Below are positions 51,238-59,304 of a stretch of DNA of 64,000 nt, in pieces. Position numbers and translations under genes: made by a program. The first letter of the stretch is position 1; every line of letters starts with the position of its first letter. The stretch is from Bacteroides oleiciplenus YIT 12058 (GTDB lineage Bacteria; Bacteroidota; Bacteroidia; Bacteroidales; Bacteroidaceae), in the NCBI RefSeq assembly GCF_000315485.1, contig NZ_JH992941.1:620001-684000 (forward strand). The letters are read 5' to 3'. The notes beneath the pieces were generated by a model that saw nothing but the letters and a program-made list of their open reading frames with translations, was not told the origin of the DNA and ran no database searches.

Positions 51238-52782
51238 TTAATAAGGTATCATGTCAGAAAGAATACGTTCCTTGTACCAGGGGTCATCTATTGCTTTCAA
51301 CTCTTTACCCATCTCACGGCAAAGTTCTGCAACAATCTCCTGATTCTCTTCCAACGGAAGATTATTCATCTGGTAAGGGTTTTTTTCATCATCAAACAAC
51401 AGGCTCTTCTTCAACTTATGGTCTTTCTTATCAATATAGAAAGCCAAAGTATAACGTGCCGTCTTGTATCCTCTTGACGAAGGAAAGTAAGTCTGTACTT
51501 TGCCTTCCGCATCTTTTTCTCCATCCAGGTTCTGGATATACAAAGCACCGCCGGGACGTTCAATTTCTGCCTTTTCATCGAAGAAGAGAGGTGCCCAGTT
51601 GCGTCCCTGCACATTGGTAGGGATAGAATCGCCAAGACCACACAAGCCTAAAACCGTCGGCATGATATCGGGGGCAGACATCAGAAGATTATCTACACGC
51701 GGCTGGATATGTCCGGGATAGCGCACCAGGAATGGGATATTCATAGACTCGGAATACGGAGAGTTCTTCGGGTCGTCCGTAAACTGACTGCACATGGTTT
51801 CGCCGTGGTCGGAAGCAAAGATAACAATTGTATTTTTATCCAATCCCTGCGCTTTCAACGTTTCCAGTATTTGTCCGAATGCACGGTCCACACCGGTGAC
51901 GGAAGCAAAATAGTAACGGACGCTCTCTGCCTTCTCACGTTTCTTGTCAGCATTAGGACGGATGAGCAGACTATCCAGAGGCTGGTCTTTATACAGGTTG
52001 AAATCCTCTTCCATACAGTCGTTCAATGAACGATACGGGCTATGAGGCGGATTCATACCTACCATAATGAAGAATGGTTTCTTCGGGTCGCGCACATTCC
52101 CTTCGTTTTTCAGATAGGAAACCACCATGCCGGATTCATGCAACGGCGACCATTCCTTCGGTTCATGGCGTTCTCCTTCTGTGTCCCAGTAATGAGGATT
52201 CTTATGTTCGTCGAATGTACCGTAAGAATACCAGTAGTTGAAACCATGACGGCGTTCTTTCGGTGTATAGGCATCCCATGCAGGCACACGGTCTTCTACA
52301 TACTGACCGGGGCGTTGCGGATCGTTCGGCGTAGGGAAATCGGCATGCAGTTTACCAAAGTAAGCACAATCATAGCCCGATTTACTGAACACATCGCCTA
52401 TACAGTCCACATCATCACGCAAAGAGCTGATGGGGCGGCTCGAATTGCAATTCAAAGGTACACCACTCTTGTTAGGATACATACCCGTCAGCAACATTCC
52501 CCGGTGGGGGCTGCTCAACGGACAGTTGCTCTGAGCCGAACTCAACACCAGCGCTTCACGGGCAAAGTTGTTCAGATTAGGTGTATGCACCGGGTCGTTG
52601 CGGAAGTTCACCTTGTCGCGAAACCCGTCTTGTCCCCAGAATTCCATTGCCTGATTGCGGTACTGGTCTGGGAAGACATAAATAACATTTGGAAGTTGTG
52701 CCTGCTCTCCCTGCTGAGTTTTGCAGCCTTGCAGGGCAAACAGGCCCAAGCCTCCTAAAAACAAACTAAACCGATTTATCAT
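51238..52782 (-). CDS. Serine-type S1 sulfatase, lipoprotein
   Basis: 514 residues from ATG 52782 (MINRFSLFLGGLGLFALQGC), giving a lipoprotein signal with Cys20. Alkaline-phosphatase fold: VIYVFPDQYRNQ (metal site), the modified-residue motif SSPHRGMLLTG (Ser-x-Pro-x-Arg, so the formylglycine would come from Ser through the anSME maturase), IVIFASDHGETM (metal site). Family S1. With the adjacent GH88 it probably removes sulfate from a glycosaminoglycan-type oligosaccharide, but the substrate is not proven. Confidence 0.88.
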   Translation of the reverse strand: MINRFSLFLGGLGLFALQGCKTQQGEQAQLPNVIYVFPDQYRNQAMEFWGQDGFRDKVNFRNDPVHTPNLNNFAREALVLSSAQSNCPLSSPHRGMLLTGMYPNKSGVPLNCNSSRPISSLRDDVDCIGDVFSKSGYDCAYFGKLHADFPTPNDPQRPGQYVEDRVPAWDAYTPKERRHGFNYWYSYGTFDEHKNPHYWDTEGERHEPKEWSPLHESGMVVSYLKNEGNVRDPKKPFFIMVGMNPPHSPYRSLNDCMEEDFNLYKDQPLDSLLIRPNADKKREKAESVRYYFASVTGVDRAFGQILETLKAQGLDKNTIVIFASDHGETMCSQFTDDPKNSPYSESMNIPFLVRYPGHIQPRVDNLLMSAPDIMPTVLGLCGLGDSIPTNVQGRNWAPLFFDEKAEIERPGGALYIQNLDGEKDAEGKVQTYFPSSRGYKTARYTLAFYIDKKDHKLKKSLLFDDEKNPYQMNNLPLEENQEIVAELCREMGKELKAIDDPWYKERILSDMIPY

Positions 52783-52800
52783 TCTATTTTTATTTGTTGC

Positions 52801-52868
52801 ACACAGAGGCATAGAGACGCAGAGATTTCAGTAAATTGGTAAAATGAGATAACTCTGTGCCTCTGTGT
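52801..52868. repeat. Inverted repeat between GH88 and sulfatase genes
   Basis: ACACAGAGGCA (52801-52811) and TGCCTCTGTGT (52858-52868) can pair over a 46-nt loop in the intercistronic region of the operon. Possible processing or attenuation site. Confidence 0.5.
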
Positions 52869-52883
52869 TTATATATTTATTCC

Positions 52884-54101
52884 TTAAAACAATTTCTTGT
52901 TAGCCTCCAAGTCTCTTTTACGCATGATTCCTTCCAGGAAGTAGTAATCTGCATAGTTCAACGGAACATCAATCTCAGCACCATGAGGAATACTGCCTAC
53001 GGAGTGCATCAGAATGAAGTTACCATTCGTCCCTACTTCAGCACGATAGGCCGGAGAGCCGAGGTTTTCCATTATCTTATCTGCAGTTTCTTTATAATTC
53101 TTACCCGGGATATAGGTGCTCAGCTCATACAAAGCAGATGCTGTACAAGCCGCTGCCGAAGCATCACGCGGTTCATTAGGAATATTGGGGGCATCAAAGT
53201 CCCAATACGGAACAAGGTCTTCCGGCAGGTTCGGGTTATTAAAGATAAAGTTATAAATCTTTTCTGCCATATCCAGATACTTCTGGTCGTGAGTATAACG
53301 ATAACACATGGTGTATCCGTAGAGCGCCCATGCTTGTCCGCGTGCCCAGGCAGATTCGTCAGCATACCCTTGTGCAGTCTGTCTCTTACGCACTTCACCG
53401 GTTACGGGGTCATAGTCCACTACATGGTAACAACTGTTGTCGGGGCGGAAGTGATGCTCCATGGTGGTATCGGCATGCTTCACAGCAACATTATAATAAG
53501 TAGAGTCACCCGAAAGTTTGGATGCTTCGAACAACAGTTCCAGATTCATCATATTGTCGATGATAACCGGACATTTCCAGCCACGTTCGGCCTGCCAGCC
53601 TTTATCGGCATCCCAGGATTGCAACACTCCTGCTGCCGGACGGAAACGAGTAGAGAGTGACTTGGCAGTCTGGATAATTACCGGTTTATATTCCTCTTTA
53701 TTGGCAAAACGATATCCGTTCAGGTAACTGCTGCCAATCATAAAGCCTACATCATGATGCCAGGTGAGGTATTGCACAGAGTCTAGTGCTTCAGTATACT
53801 TCTCAGCCAACGGCAACCATTTCTTGTCGCCTGTCAGTTCATACGTATACCAGATATTTCCGGGGAAGAAACCGGAACACCAGTCATCAATGGGCACATA
53901 AACAATGCTACCGTCTTTGTTGATGGTTCTTGGATTCAAGATTTTCCCTGATTTCTCGATAATGTCGGTCTGAATAGTTTCTTGCGCCACCGCATTATCA
54001 ATATTCTCCTGAATAAAGTTGTTCTCAGGCTGCTTTTTCTGACCTGTGCAACTTGCCAAAACAAGGAGAGATACTCCCAATGTTGTGAGGATTGTTTTCA
54101 T
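52884..54101 (-). CDS. GH88 unsaturated glucuronyl hydrolase, lipoprotein
   Basis: 405 residues. Lipoprotein signal MKTILTTLGVSLLVLASC. An (alpha/alpha)6 barrel with the two catalytic Asp regions WHHDVGFMIGSSYL and CPVIIDNMMNLELLFEAS, plus the GYADESAWARGQAWALYGY segment. GH88 hydrates the C4-C5 double bond left by polysaccharide lyases on heparin, heparan or chondroitin fragments. It is first in a two-gene unit with a sulfatase, the set needed for the final steps of glycosaminoglycan breakdown. Confidence 0.92.
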   Translation of the reverse strand: MKTILTTLGVSLLVLASCTGQKKQPENNFIQENIDNAVAQETIQTDIIEKSGKILNPRTINKDGSIVYVPIDDWCSGFFPGNIWYTYELTGDKKWLPLAEKYTEALDSVQYLTWHHDVGFMIGSSYLNGYRFANKEEYKPVIIQTAKSLSTRFRPAAGVLQSWDADKGWQAERGWKCPVIIDNMMNLELLFEASKLSGDSTYYNVAVKHADTTMEHHFRPDNSCYHVVDYDPVTGEVRKRQTAQGYADESAWARGQAWALYGYTMCYRYTHDQKYLDMAEKIYNFIFNNPNLPEDLVPYWDFDAPNIPNEPRDASAAACTASALYELSTYIPGKNYKETADKIMENLGSPAYRAEVGTNGNFILMHSVGSIPHGAEIDVPLNYADYYFLEGIMRKRDLEANKKLF

Positions 54102-54142
54102 AATAATGATTTATTTATTAAAGTTTCATATTCTTTCGACAG

Positions 54143-54150
54143 CAAATGTA
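54143..54150 (-). promoter_or_regulatory. GH88-sulfatase operon promoter, -7 element
   Basis: Minus-strand TACATTTG, 42 nt before ATG 54101. Confidence 0.55.
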
Positions 54151-54205
54151 GCGCAGATTCGCAGAAAAGACCCTCATAAATTATCCAGTAAAAGGGCAAA
54201 ATTGT

Positions 54206-54213
54206 TACATTTG
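54206..54213 (+). promoter_or_regulatory. Thioesterase promoter, -7 element
   Basis: TACATTTG, 43 nt before ATG 54257. It matches the divergent GH88 element exactly. Confidence 0.55.
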
Positions 54214-54256
54214 CACATAAATCATATAGATTGAACTCTTTAATCATATAGAAAAC

Positions 54257-54661
54257 ATGACCCCACAAGAATTTTTCAAGAAAGACCGCTTTGCGGAACA
54301 AACCGGTGTAGAACTGCTGGAAGTGCGCGAAGGATATAGCAAAGCACAGCTCATAATCACGGAAGAACACCTCAATGCCGGACATCGCACGCAAGGCGGA
54401 GCCATCTTCACCCTTGCCGACCTGGCACTGGCCGCTGCTGCCAATTCGCACGGCGCACTGGCTTTCTCCCTTTCTTCCAATATCACTTTTCTGCGTGGCA
54501 GCGGTCCGGGCGATACGCTCTATGCCGAAGCACGCGAACGGTACATCGGACGGACAACCGGATATTATCAGATAGATGTTACGAATCAGGACGGCAAACT
54601 GATTGCCACATTCGAGTCCAGTGTATTCAGAAAAGGAGACCCGCTACCATTCAGAGTCTGA
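54257..54661 (+). CDS. PaaI-family hotdog thioesterase
   Basis: 134 residues, standard length. NAGHRTQGGAIFTLADLALAAAAN is the hotdog helix with the catalytic Asp/Gly loop, then SSNITFLRGSGPGDTLYAEA and a TGYYQIDVTNQDGKLIATF strand. It hydrolyses acyl-CoA or hydroxyphenylacetyl-CoA type thioesters. Single-gene unit. The natural substrate is unknown. Confidence 0.9.
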   Translation: MTPQEFFKKDRFAEQTGVELLEVREGYSKAQLIITEEHLNAGHRTQGGAIFTLADLALAAAANSHGALAFSLSSNITFLRGSGPGDTLYAEARERYIGRTTGYYQIDVTNQDGKLIATFESSVFRKGDPLPFRV

Positions 54662-54683
54662 GAGTGACAAGTTACAAGCTATC

Positions 54684-55556
54684 TCACTTCTTCCCAACCA
54701 CCGAAGTCATCGGATAGCGATTACCCTGAACACTCTTCAGGAAAGCTTTTGCCGAGCCGAAGTTAAGATACATATCCAAACGAATGGGGAGGTGGTTCTT
54801 GTCATCTGAAATGAAGAAAGTAATCACCTCTTTTTCTTTCCCCTTCTTGTATTCCACAAAAGAGAAGACAAGGCAACGATAAATAGTGTCATTATTCGCC
54901 TTTATATCTTCTTTCCCACGATAAATCAGCGTTTGTTCTTCTACCCTACGGCCGGTAGCCATAGGGAACATTATGCGATCGCCCACTTTATAATCATCCG
55001 GATTGTAAGAACGCGCCTGTGCCAGAATGCTCAGCATGTCAAAAATACAACGGGTATCGCTGTACTCCATTTCCTGTGGTGGATGGTCGCGCCACGTACG
55101 TTTTTGCTTCACATGAGACAATCCGTCCTTATAGGAGAACCAAGCTTCGTCCACCGTATAGCGGTCTCCTTCTTCTGCCGCCTTACGGAAGTAGAGCGGC
55201 TCCAGTTTTTCCGTGACATAACATGTCAACGTATCGCGCATCTTAAAGAAGAAATCCGTCTTCTTACTACCCACTGAAAGCAAATTGAAGCGGTAGGCAG
55301 GTTGCGACTGGTAAGTAGTGGAGAAAGTCGTCAGGCTTGCCAGCCCAACCTTCTTCCATATAAACTTCCAATTAAAGTACAAATCATACATCACATGCTC
55401 ACCGGACTGGAATGCGGTATTTTGCGCCGTACATTGCGCTCGAGCAGGAATAGCAATAGTTAGCAAAAGGGCTCCTAACAGACAGAATACCCATCCACGC
55501 TTACCGGCGATTGCCGGAGTTGCGGTTATTTTGATTTTTCTTTTTCTTGTCTTCAT
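54684..55556 (-). CDS. DUF3108 periplasmic protein
   Basis: 290 residues. A very basic N-region (MKTRKRKIKI) is followed by the hydrophobic core WVFCLLGALLLTIAIPARA and cleavage at ARAQ. The body is a beta-rich DUF3108 domain (QSGEHVMYDLYFNWKFIWKKVGLA, then FFKMRDTLTCYVTEKL, then FMLSIL-type middle). The first 56 nt overlap the end of the upstream Ig-like gene in another frame, so the basic leader is made from sequence that also codes a basic tail. Envelope role unknown. Confidence 0.8.
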   Translation of the reverse strand: MKTRKRKIKITATPAIAGKRGWVFCLLGALLLTIAIPARAQCTAQNTAFQSGEHVMYDLYFNWKFIWKKVGLASLTTFSTTYQSQPAYRFNLLSVGSKKTDFFFKMRDTLTCYVTEKLEPLYFRKAAEEGDRYTVDEAWFSYKDGLSHVKQKRTWRDHPPQEMEYSDTRCIFDMLSILAQARSYNPDDYKVGDRIMFPMATGRRVEEQTLIYRGKEDIKANNDTIYRCLVFSFVEYKKGKEKEVITFFISDDKNHLPIRLDMYLNFGSAKAFLKSVQGNRYPMTSVVGKK

Positions 55557-57423
55557 CTGGTTTTTGTTTTTTGAGTTCTACCGGTTTCTGTTTATCCAGC
55601 GGCTTTTCATGTATATTCCAGGTCTGCGTCAGGTCAAAGTTGGCCTTTAGCTCTATCACCTGGGGATAATAGTACACCTTTTCCGGTTGCCGTTTATCTT
55701 CATATTTTCCGGTATCCCACACACCGTTTCCATTAGTATCATTGATGAGGCGCGCACCATATTTGCCCGGGTTCAGGAAGTAGAAATCCGCCCGTCCGTC
55801 GACAACAGGCACCGTGCGCACCACTTTGTCCTGTCCGTCCAGCAACTCTACGAATGCTACCGAATCCGCCCCGCTCACATTGTAGTAAATCTGCCCGTAT
55901 TCTTCGGGCTTCTTTACCTTGAATTCTTTCTTTATCTTATCGGTAAACAGGCCATATATTCCATGAAAAGCCATAGAGTCCACCTCAAAGGTATAACTCT
56001 CGCCGGGTTCCCAATCCGCATAAACATTGTAACGCATCAGGTTCAGCGAGTCCGGCACAAAGTCGAAAGCAACATCCCGCCATAAGCTGTCCACCTTCTG
56101 CCTTAAATGAATGGCGCTATCGGCAACACTTGCCAGCGGTTCAGTGAAGGTGAAAGTGATATAATCATAAATATCCATCGTGCCCGGAGCATATACATCA
56201 ACAGGAAGGAAAATGGTTGGTTCCACATACTCTTTGCCTTCCTTCTCCGCCTTCTTTTTGGCTTTTTCTAATTCCTTCTCCTTCTTTTCCCGCTCTTTTT
56301 CCAACTCTTTCTCCGATTTTGGTCTGAGTTTAGATACAAGTTTCAGCGTATCCGTGCGAGGCACCAGCTTATTCAGCGTATCCGTATACAGATAGCTAAG
56401 GCTCATTTTCAGCGTATCCATCTGATAAATCAAAGAGTCCCTTATCCAATAATTGAGCGTATCAATACGCCCGGTAGGCATCTCCACGATAAAAGCATCG
56501 GTTTCATCGAAGTTCAGCCCCTTCAACAGTGGCAGACTATCTGCTGTGGCCGAGAAGTAGAAAGAGAACTTCCGGGGTTCGGGGCGCTCACTTTTGATGA
56601 GACGTTGTGAAGAAATCAGTTCCTTGAAGCAACGCAAAATAACATCATCCGGAGAATAGTGGGTATACGTCCTCTCCACAATTGTATCTACCGTTAAGGA
56701 ATCTTTCCAAAGGGTATCAAAGCGTACCCGTTCATCCATGGATGGAATAATCAGAGAATCCTCGAAAGCTATGATTTCGCTGGGCTGGCTATAATAAAAG
56801 TTCTGGTCGGCATCCTGCAATCCGTAAATGCGATATTCGCCCGGAGCTACCCCCCGGATGGTGAAATGTCCGCGACTATCGGTACGCCCTACCCGTTCAA
56901 AAGGCTTCGTGGTAAAGGCGGAGTCAGCCAGATTAGAGTGCATACCTACCAGCATTCCTTTCACCGGCTCCAGATTTGCCGCATTCAGCACAGTGCCCGA
57001 AACGACCATCGAGTCAAGAGCGGTACCTGTGGAAAAAGTAAATCCGAAGTCAGGCAACGGATTGCCCTCGTTATTATCCTGAATAGCATCTGAGAAGTCT
57101 ATCGTATAAGTAGTGTTCGGCTTGAGTGAATCTTTCAGGTTGATGATAACCCTCTTCCCGTTGGATTTTATCTCCGGCTGTTGCACCTGAGGTGGGGAAA
57201 TCACGATTTTCTCCCCCGGTTTCTCAAGCTTGATGAACTCGTCGAATTCAATCGAAACTCTCTTCCGGTTATTATTGAGTGCACCCGGCGCCGGCGTACT
57301 ACTTACAAAGCGTGGAGGAGTCTCATCATAAGCACCACCCTCCGGACGCCCGATACTGGCGCAGGAATAAAGTACAGCAGCAACGGCGGCAACACCCGCC
57401 AAACGATTGAAAAGAGGTTTCAT
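55501..57423 (-). CDS. Ig-like domain outer-membrane lipoprotein with basic C-terminal tail
   Basis: 640 residues from ATG 57423 (MKPLFNRLAGVAAVAAVLYSC, lipid Cys21); the -7 element at 57452-57459 rules out the longer frame. N-terminal SbsA-type Ig-like domain (PPRFVSSTPAPGALNNNRKRVSIEFDEF), a carboxypeptidase-regulatory-like domain (GRTDSRGHFTIRGVAPGEYRIYGLQD), a 35-residue Lys/Glu helix around 390-425 and a poly-basic/Asn tail. Probably structural or a folding scaffold in the outer envelope. Family function is not known to me. Confidence 0.75.
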   Translation of the reverse strand: MKPLFNRLAGVAAVAAVLYSCASIGRPEGGAYDETPPRFVSSTPAPGALNNNRKRVSIEFDEFIKLEKPGEKIVISPPQVQQPEIKSNGKRVIINLKDSLKPNTTYTIDFSDAIQDNNEGNPLPDFGFTFSTGTALDSMVVSGTVLNAANLEPVKGMLVGMHSNLADSAFTTKPFERVGRTDSRGHFTIRGVAPGEYRIYGLQDADQNFYYSQPSEIIAFEDSLIIPSMDERVRFDTLWKDSLTVDTIVERTYTHYSPDDVILRCFKELISSQRLIKSERPEPRKFSFYFSATADSLPLLKGLNFDETDAFIVEMPTGRIDTLNYWIRDSLIYQMDTLKMSLSYLYTDTLNKLVPRTDTLKLVSKLRPKSEKELEKEREKKEKELEKAKKKAEKEGKEYVEPTIFLPVDVYAPGTMDIYDYITFTFTEPLASVADSAIHLRQKVDSLWRDVAFDFVPDSLNLMRYNVYADWEPGESYTFEVDSMAFHGIYGLFTDKIKKEFKVKKPEEYGQIYYNVSGADSVAFVELLDGQDKVVRTVPVVDGRADFYFLNPGKYGARLINDTNGNGVWDTGKYEDKRQPEKVYYYPQVIELKANFDLTQTWNIHEKPLDKQKPVELKKQKPDEDKKKKNQNNRNSGNRR

Positions 57424-57451
57424 ATTCGAATATTTGTTACGTAACATCCTG

Positions 57452-57459
57452 CAAAAATA
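57452..57459 (-). promoter_or_regulatory. Ig-like gene promoter, -7 element
   Basis: Minus-strand TATTTTTG, 29 nt before ATG 57423. Confidence 0.5.
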
Positions 57460-57580
57460 AAGGTTATCCATTAATAAGCAGTATGCTTTACAGTATTTTA
57501 ATCAAAAAAGAGCAATATAGTATTTAAAAACAGATGATAACAGGGAAAGGTTCGTTCCCAGACAGGTAGTCAACGGTAAT

Positions 57581-57637
57581 CAATCGTTGAATTTAATTCA
57601 GAACCCGCCCAATAACCAATTAAACCCAACGATTGGT
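57581..57637. repeat. Inverted repeat in the efflux operon upstream region
   Basis: CAATCGTTG (57581-57589) pairs with CAACGATTG (57627-57635); inside it ACCAAT (57615-57620) pairs with ATTGGT (57632-57637), so two structures compete. Confidence 0.5.
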
Positions 57638-57661
57638 CTGTCTATATAATCAGTCCTATGC

Positions 57662-57705
57662 AAATTCGGTACAGATTCGGTATAAACTTGGTACAAATTC
57701 GGTTA
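57662..57705. repeat. Four 11-bp direct repeats (iteron-like)
   Basis: AAATTCGGTAC, AGATTCGGTAT, AAACTTGGTAC, AAATTCGGTTA, exactly 11 nt each and head to tail. One repeat per helical turn puts every copy on the same DNA face, as in arrays of regulator sites. It lies about 215 nt upstream of the efflux operon -7 element. Confidence 0.7.
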
Positions 57706-57918
57706 AATATCATTTTTTATGGGAAAGAACCGAGTTTGCTAAAAGGAATTATCAAATATATACAGACGAAAATAGGAACTAAAGAAGGAAGGATAATTAT
57801 TCACCAGTACCCACTACGCAAACCATCTCTATAACCCTAAGAAGTCCTCTATATATAATAGATGTATGAAACATAGTTAAAAATGCGTCAATATAGAACT
57901 AATCTGTTCAAAAATAGA

Positions 57919-57926
57919 TAATTTTG
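57919..57926 (+). promoter_or_regulatory. RND efflux operon promoter, -7 element
   Basis: TAATTTTG; a transcript from here has about a 125-nt leader before ATG 58057. Confidence 0.5.
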
Positions 57927-57958
57927 CACTCTGAAAACCGAGAGAGTGCTTTTAGTTT
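57926..57958 (+). promoter_or_regulatory. Hairpin with T tract at the efflux operon start
   Basis: GCACTCT and AGAGTGC with a 10-nt loop, followed by TTTTAGTTTT. It starts at the end of the -7 element. It is either an operator over the transcription start or an intrinsic terminator for transcripts from further upstream. Confidence 0.5.
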
Positions 57959-58056
57959 TCCCTTTGCCTACCGTGCAATCCAACTATGACAAGACATAAA
58001 AGCCTTTATTCATCAAAATGAAAAAATAAACCAAAAGACAGAGAATAATTACGAGT

Positions 58057-59232
58057 ATGAAGAGTAGATTGATTTTATTGGCATGCTGTTGCCTGTCACT
58101 GTTCAGTTGTGGACAAGGTGACAAAACTACGGGTAAAACACCCGAATTCGCAGTAATTACAGTGAATACCACCACTGCTAATTTGACAAATAGTTATCCA
58201 GCGACTATTAAAGGTAAACAAGATGTAGAAATTCGCCCGATGGTAAGCGGTTTCATCACCAAACTGCACGTGGACGAGGGCTCCGTAGTACGTAAGGGAC
58301 AGGTGCTGTTCAGCATCGACCCCGTACAGTATCAGGCTGCTGTGAACTCAGCTAAAGCTGCTGTTGAAACAGCCAAAGCTGCCGTGAACACGCAGGAACT
58401 CACCGTGAATAATAAGCGTGAACTGAATAAGAAAAACATCATCAGTGACTACGATCTGCAAATGGCCGAAAACCAATTGGCACAAACCAGAGCACAATTG
58501 GCACAAGCTGAAGCACAATTAGTAAACGCCAAGAACAATCTGTCGTATACCAGTGTAACCAGCCCCAGTGATGGTGTAGTAGGTACTATCCCCTACCGTG
58601 TAGGTAGCTTGGTCAGCCCTTCCGTAGCCACTCCGCTGACTACCGTTGCCGATATTTCCGAAATGTTCGCTTACTTCTCCATGACCGAAAGACAATTGTT
58701 GTCACTGATACACGAAGGTGGCAGCATCAAGGAGATTCTGGAGAAAATGCCTGCCGTACAACTGCAACTGATCGATGGAACCATATACGCCGATAGCGGA
58801 CGTGTAGAGACCATCAGTGGCGTTATTGACCAGAAGACAGGCTCTGTAAATATGCGCGCCCTTTTCCCCAACCAACGCAACATCCTGCGTAGTGGTGGTA
58901 CGGGTAACATAGTATTCCCTAATCCTATGACAGATGTCATTATGATACCGCAGTCGGCTACCACGGAAATTCAGGACAAGAAATTCGTCTTTGTAGTACA
59001 GCCTGACAACACTTTGAAGAATACCGAAGTACAAGTGTTCAAACTGAACGACGGCAAGTATTACTACGTGACCGAAGGTTTGAAAGCTGGCGACAAAGTT
59101 GTAATTGAAGGCGTTCAGAACCTGAGAGACGGAGCAGCTATCAGCCCTATCACTCCTGCCGAGAAAGAAGCCGAGTATCAGAAAGCGCTGCAAGACCAAA
59201 AAGACGGTAATATCCAGACGGCGTTTAATTAA
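58057..59232 (+). CDS. RND efflux periplasmic adaptor, lipoprotein
   Basis: 391 residues. Lipobox LFSC after MKSRLILLACCCLSL. HlyD/AcrA-type layout: beta-barrel halves, lipoyl half (EIRPMVSGFITKLHVDEGSVVRKGQVLFSID), a long alpha-hairpin with Ala/Gln/Lys heptads (about 85-155), lipoyl second half (TSPSDGVVGTIPYRVGSLVS), and a membrane-proximal domain. It bridges the inner-membrane pump and the outer channel encoded next. Confidence 0.93.
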   Translation: MKSRLILLACCCLSLFSCGQGDKTTGKTPEFAVITVNTTTANLTNSYPATIKGKQDVEIRPMVSGFITKLHVDEGSVVRKGQVLFSIDPVQYQAAVNSAKAAVETAKAAVNTQELTVNNKRELNKKNIISDYDLQMAENQLAQTRAQLAQAEAQLVNAKNNLSYTSVTSPSDGVVGTIPYRVGSLVSPSVATPLTTVADISEMFAYFSMTERQLLSLIHEGGSIKEILEKMPAVQLQLIDGTIYADSGRVETISGVIDQKTGSVNMRALFPNQRNILRSGGTGNIVFPNPMTDVIMIPQSATTEIQDKKFVFVVQPDNTLKNTEVQVFKLNDGKYYYVTEGLKAGDKVVIEGVQNLRDGAAISPITPAEKEAEYQKALQDQKDGNIQTAFN

Positions 59233-59304
59233 GGTTTAACGATTAGTGATAAATGATTAGCAACTTATTAATCACTCATCACTAACCCCTAATCACTAAA
59301 TAAC
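59233..59304 (+). repeat. TTAGT-rich low-complexity spacer, adaptor-permease
   Basis: Repeated ATTAGTGAT/TTAATCACT-type words with stops in all frames between the two efflux genes. The words face each other and can form weak hairpins. Confidence 0.6.

Noticed and set aside
57984..58175. Minus-strand 63-codon frame opposite the efflux adaptor start
   Set aside because: It overlaps the signal peptide region of a clear gene and has no supporting signal.
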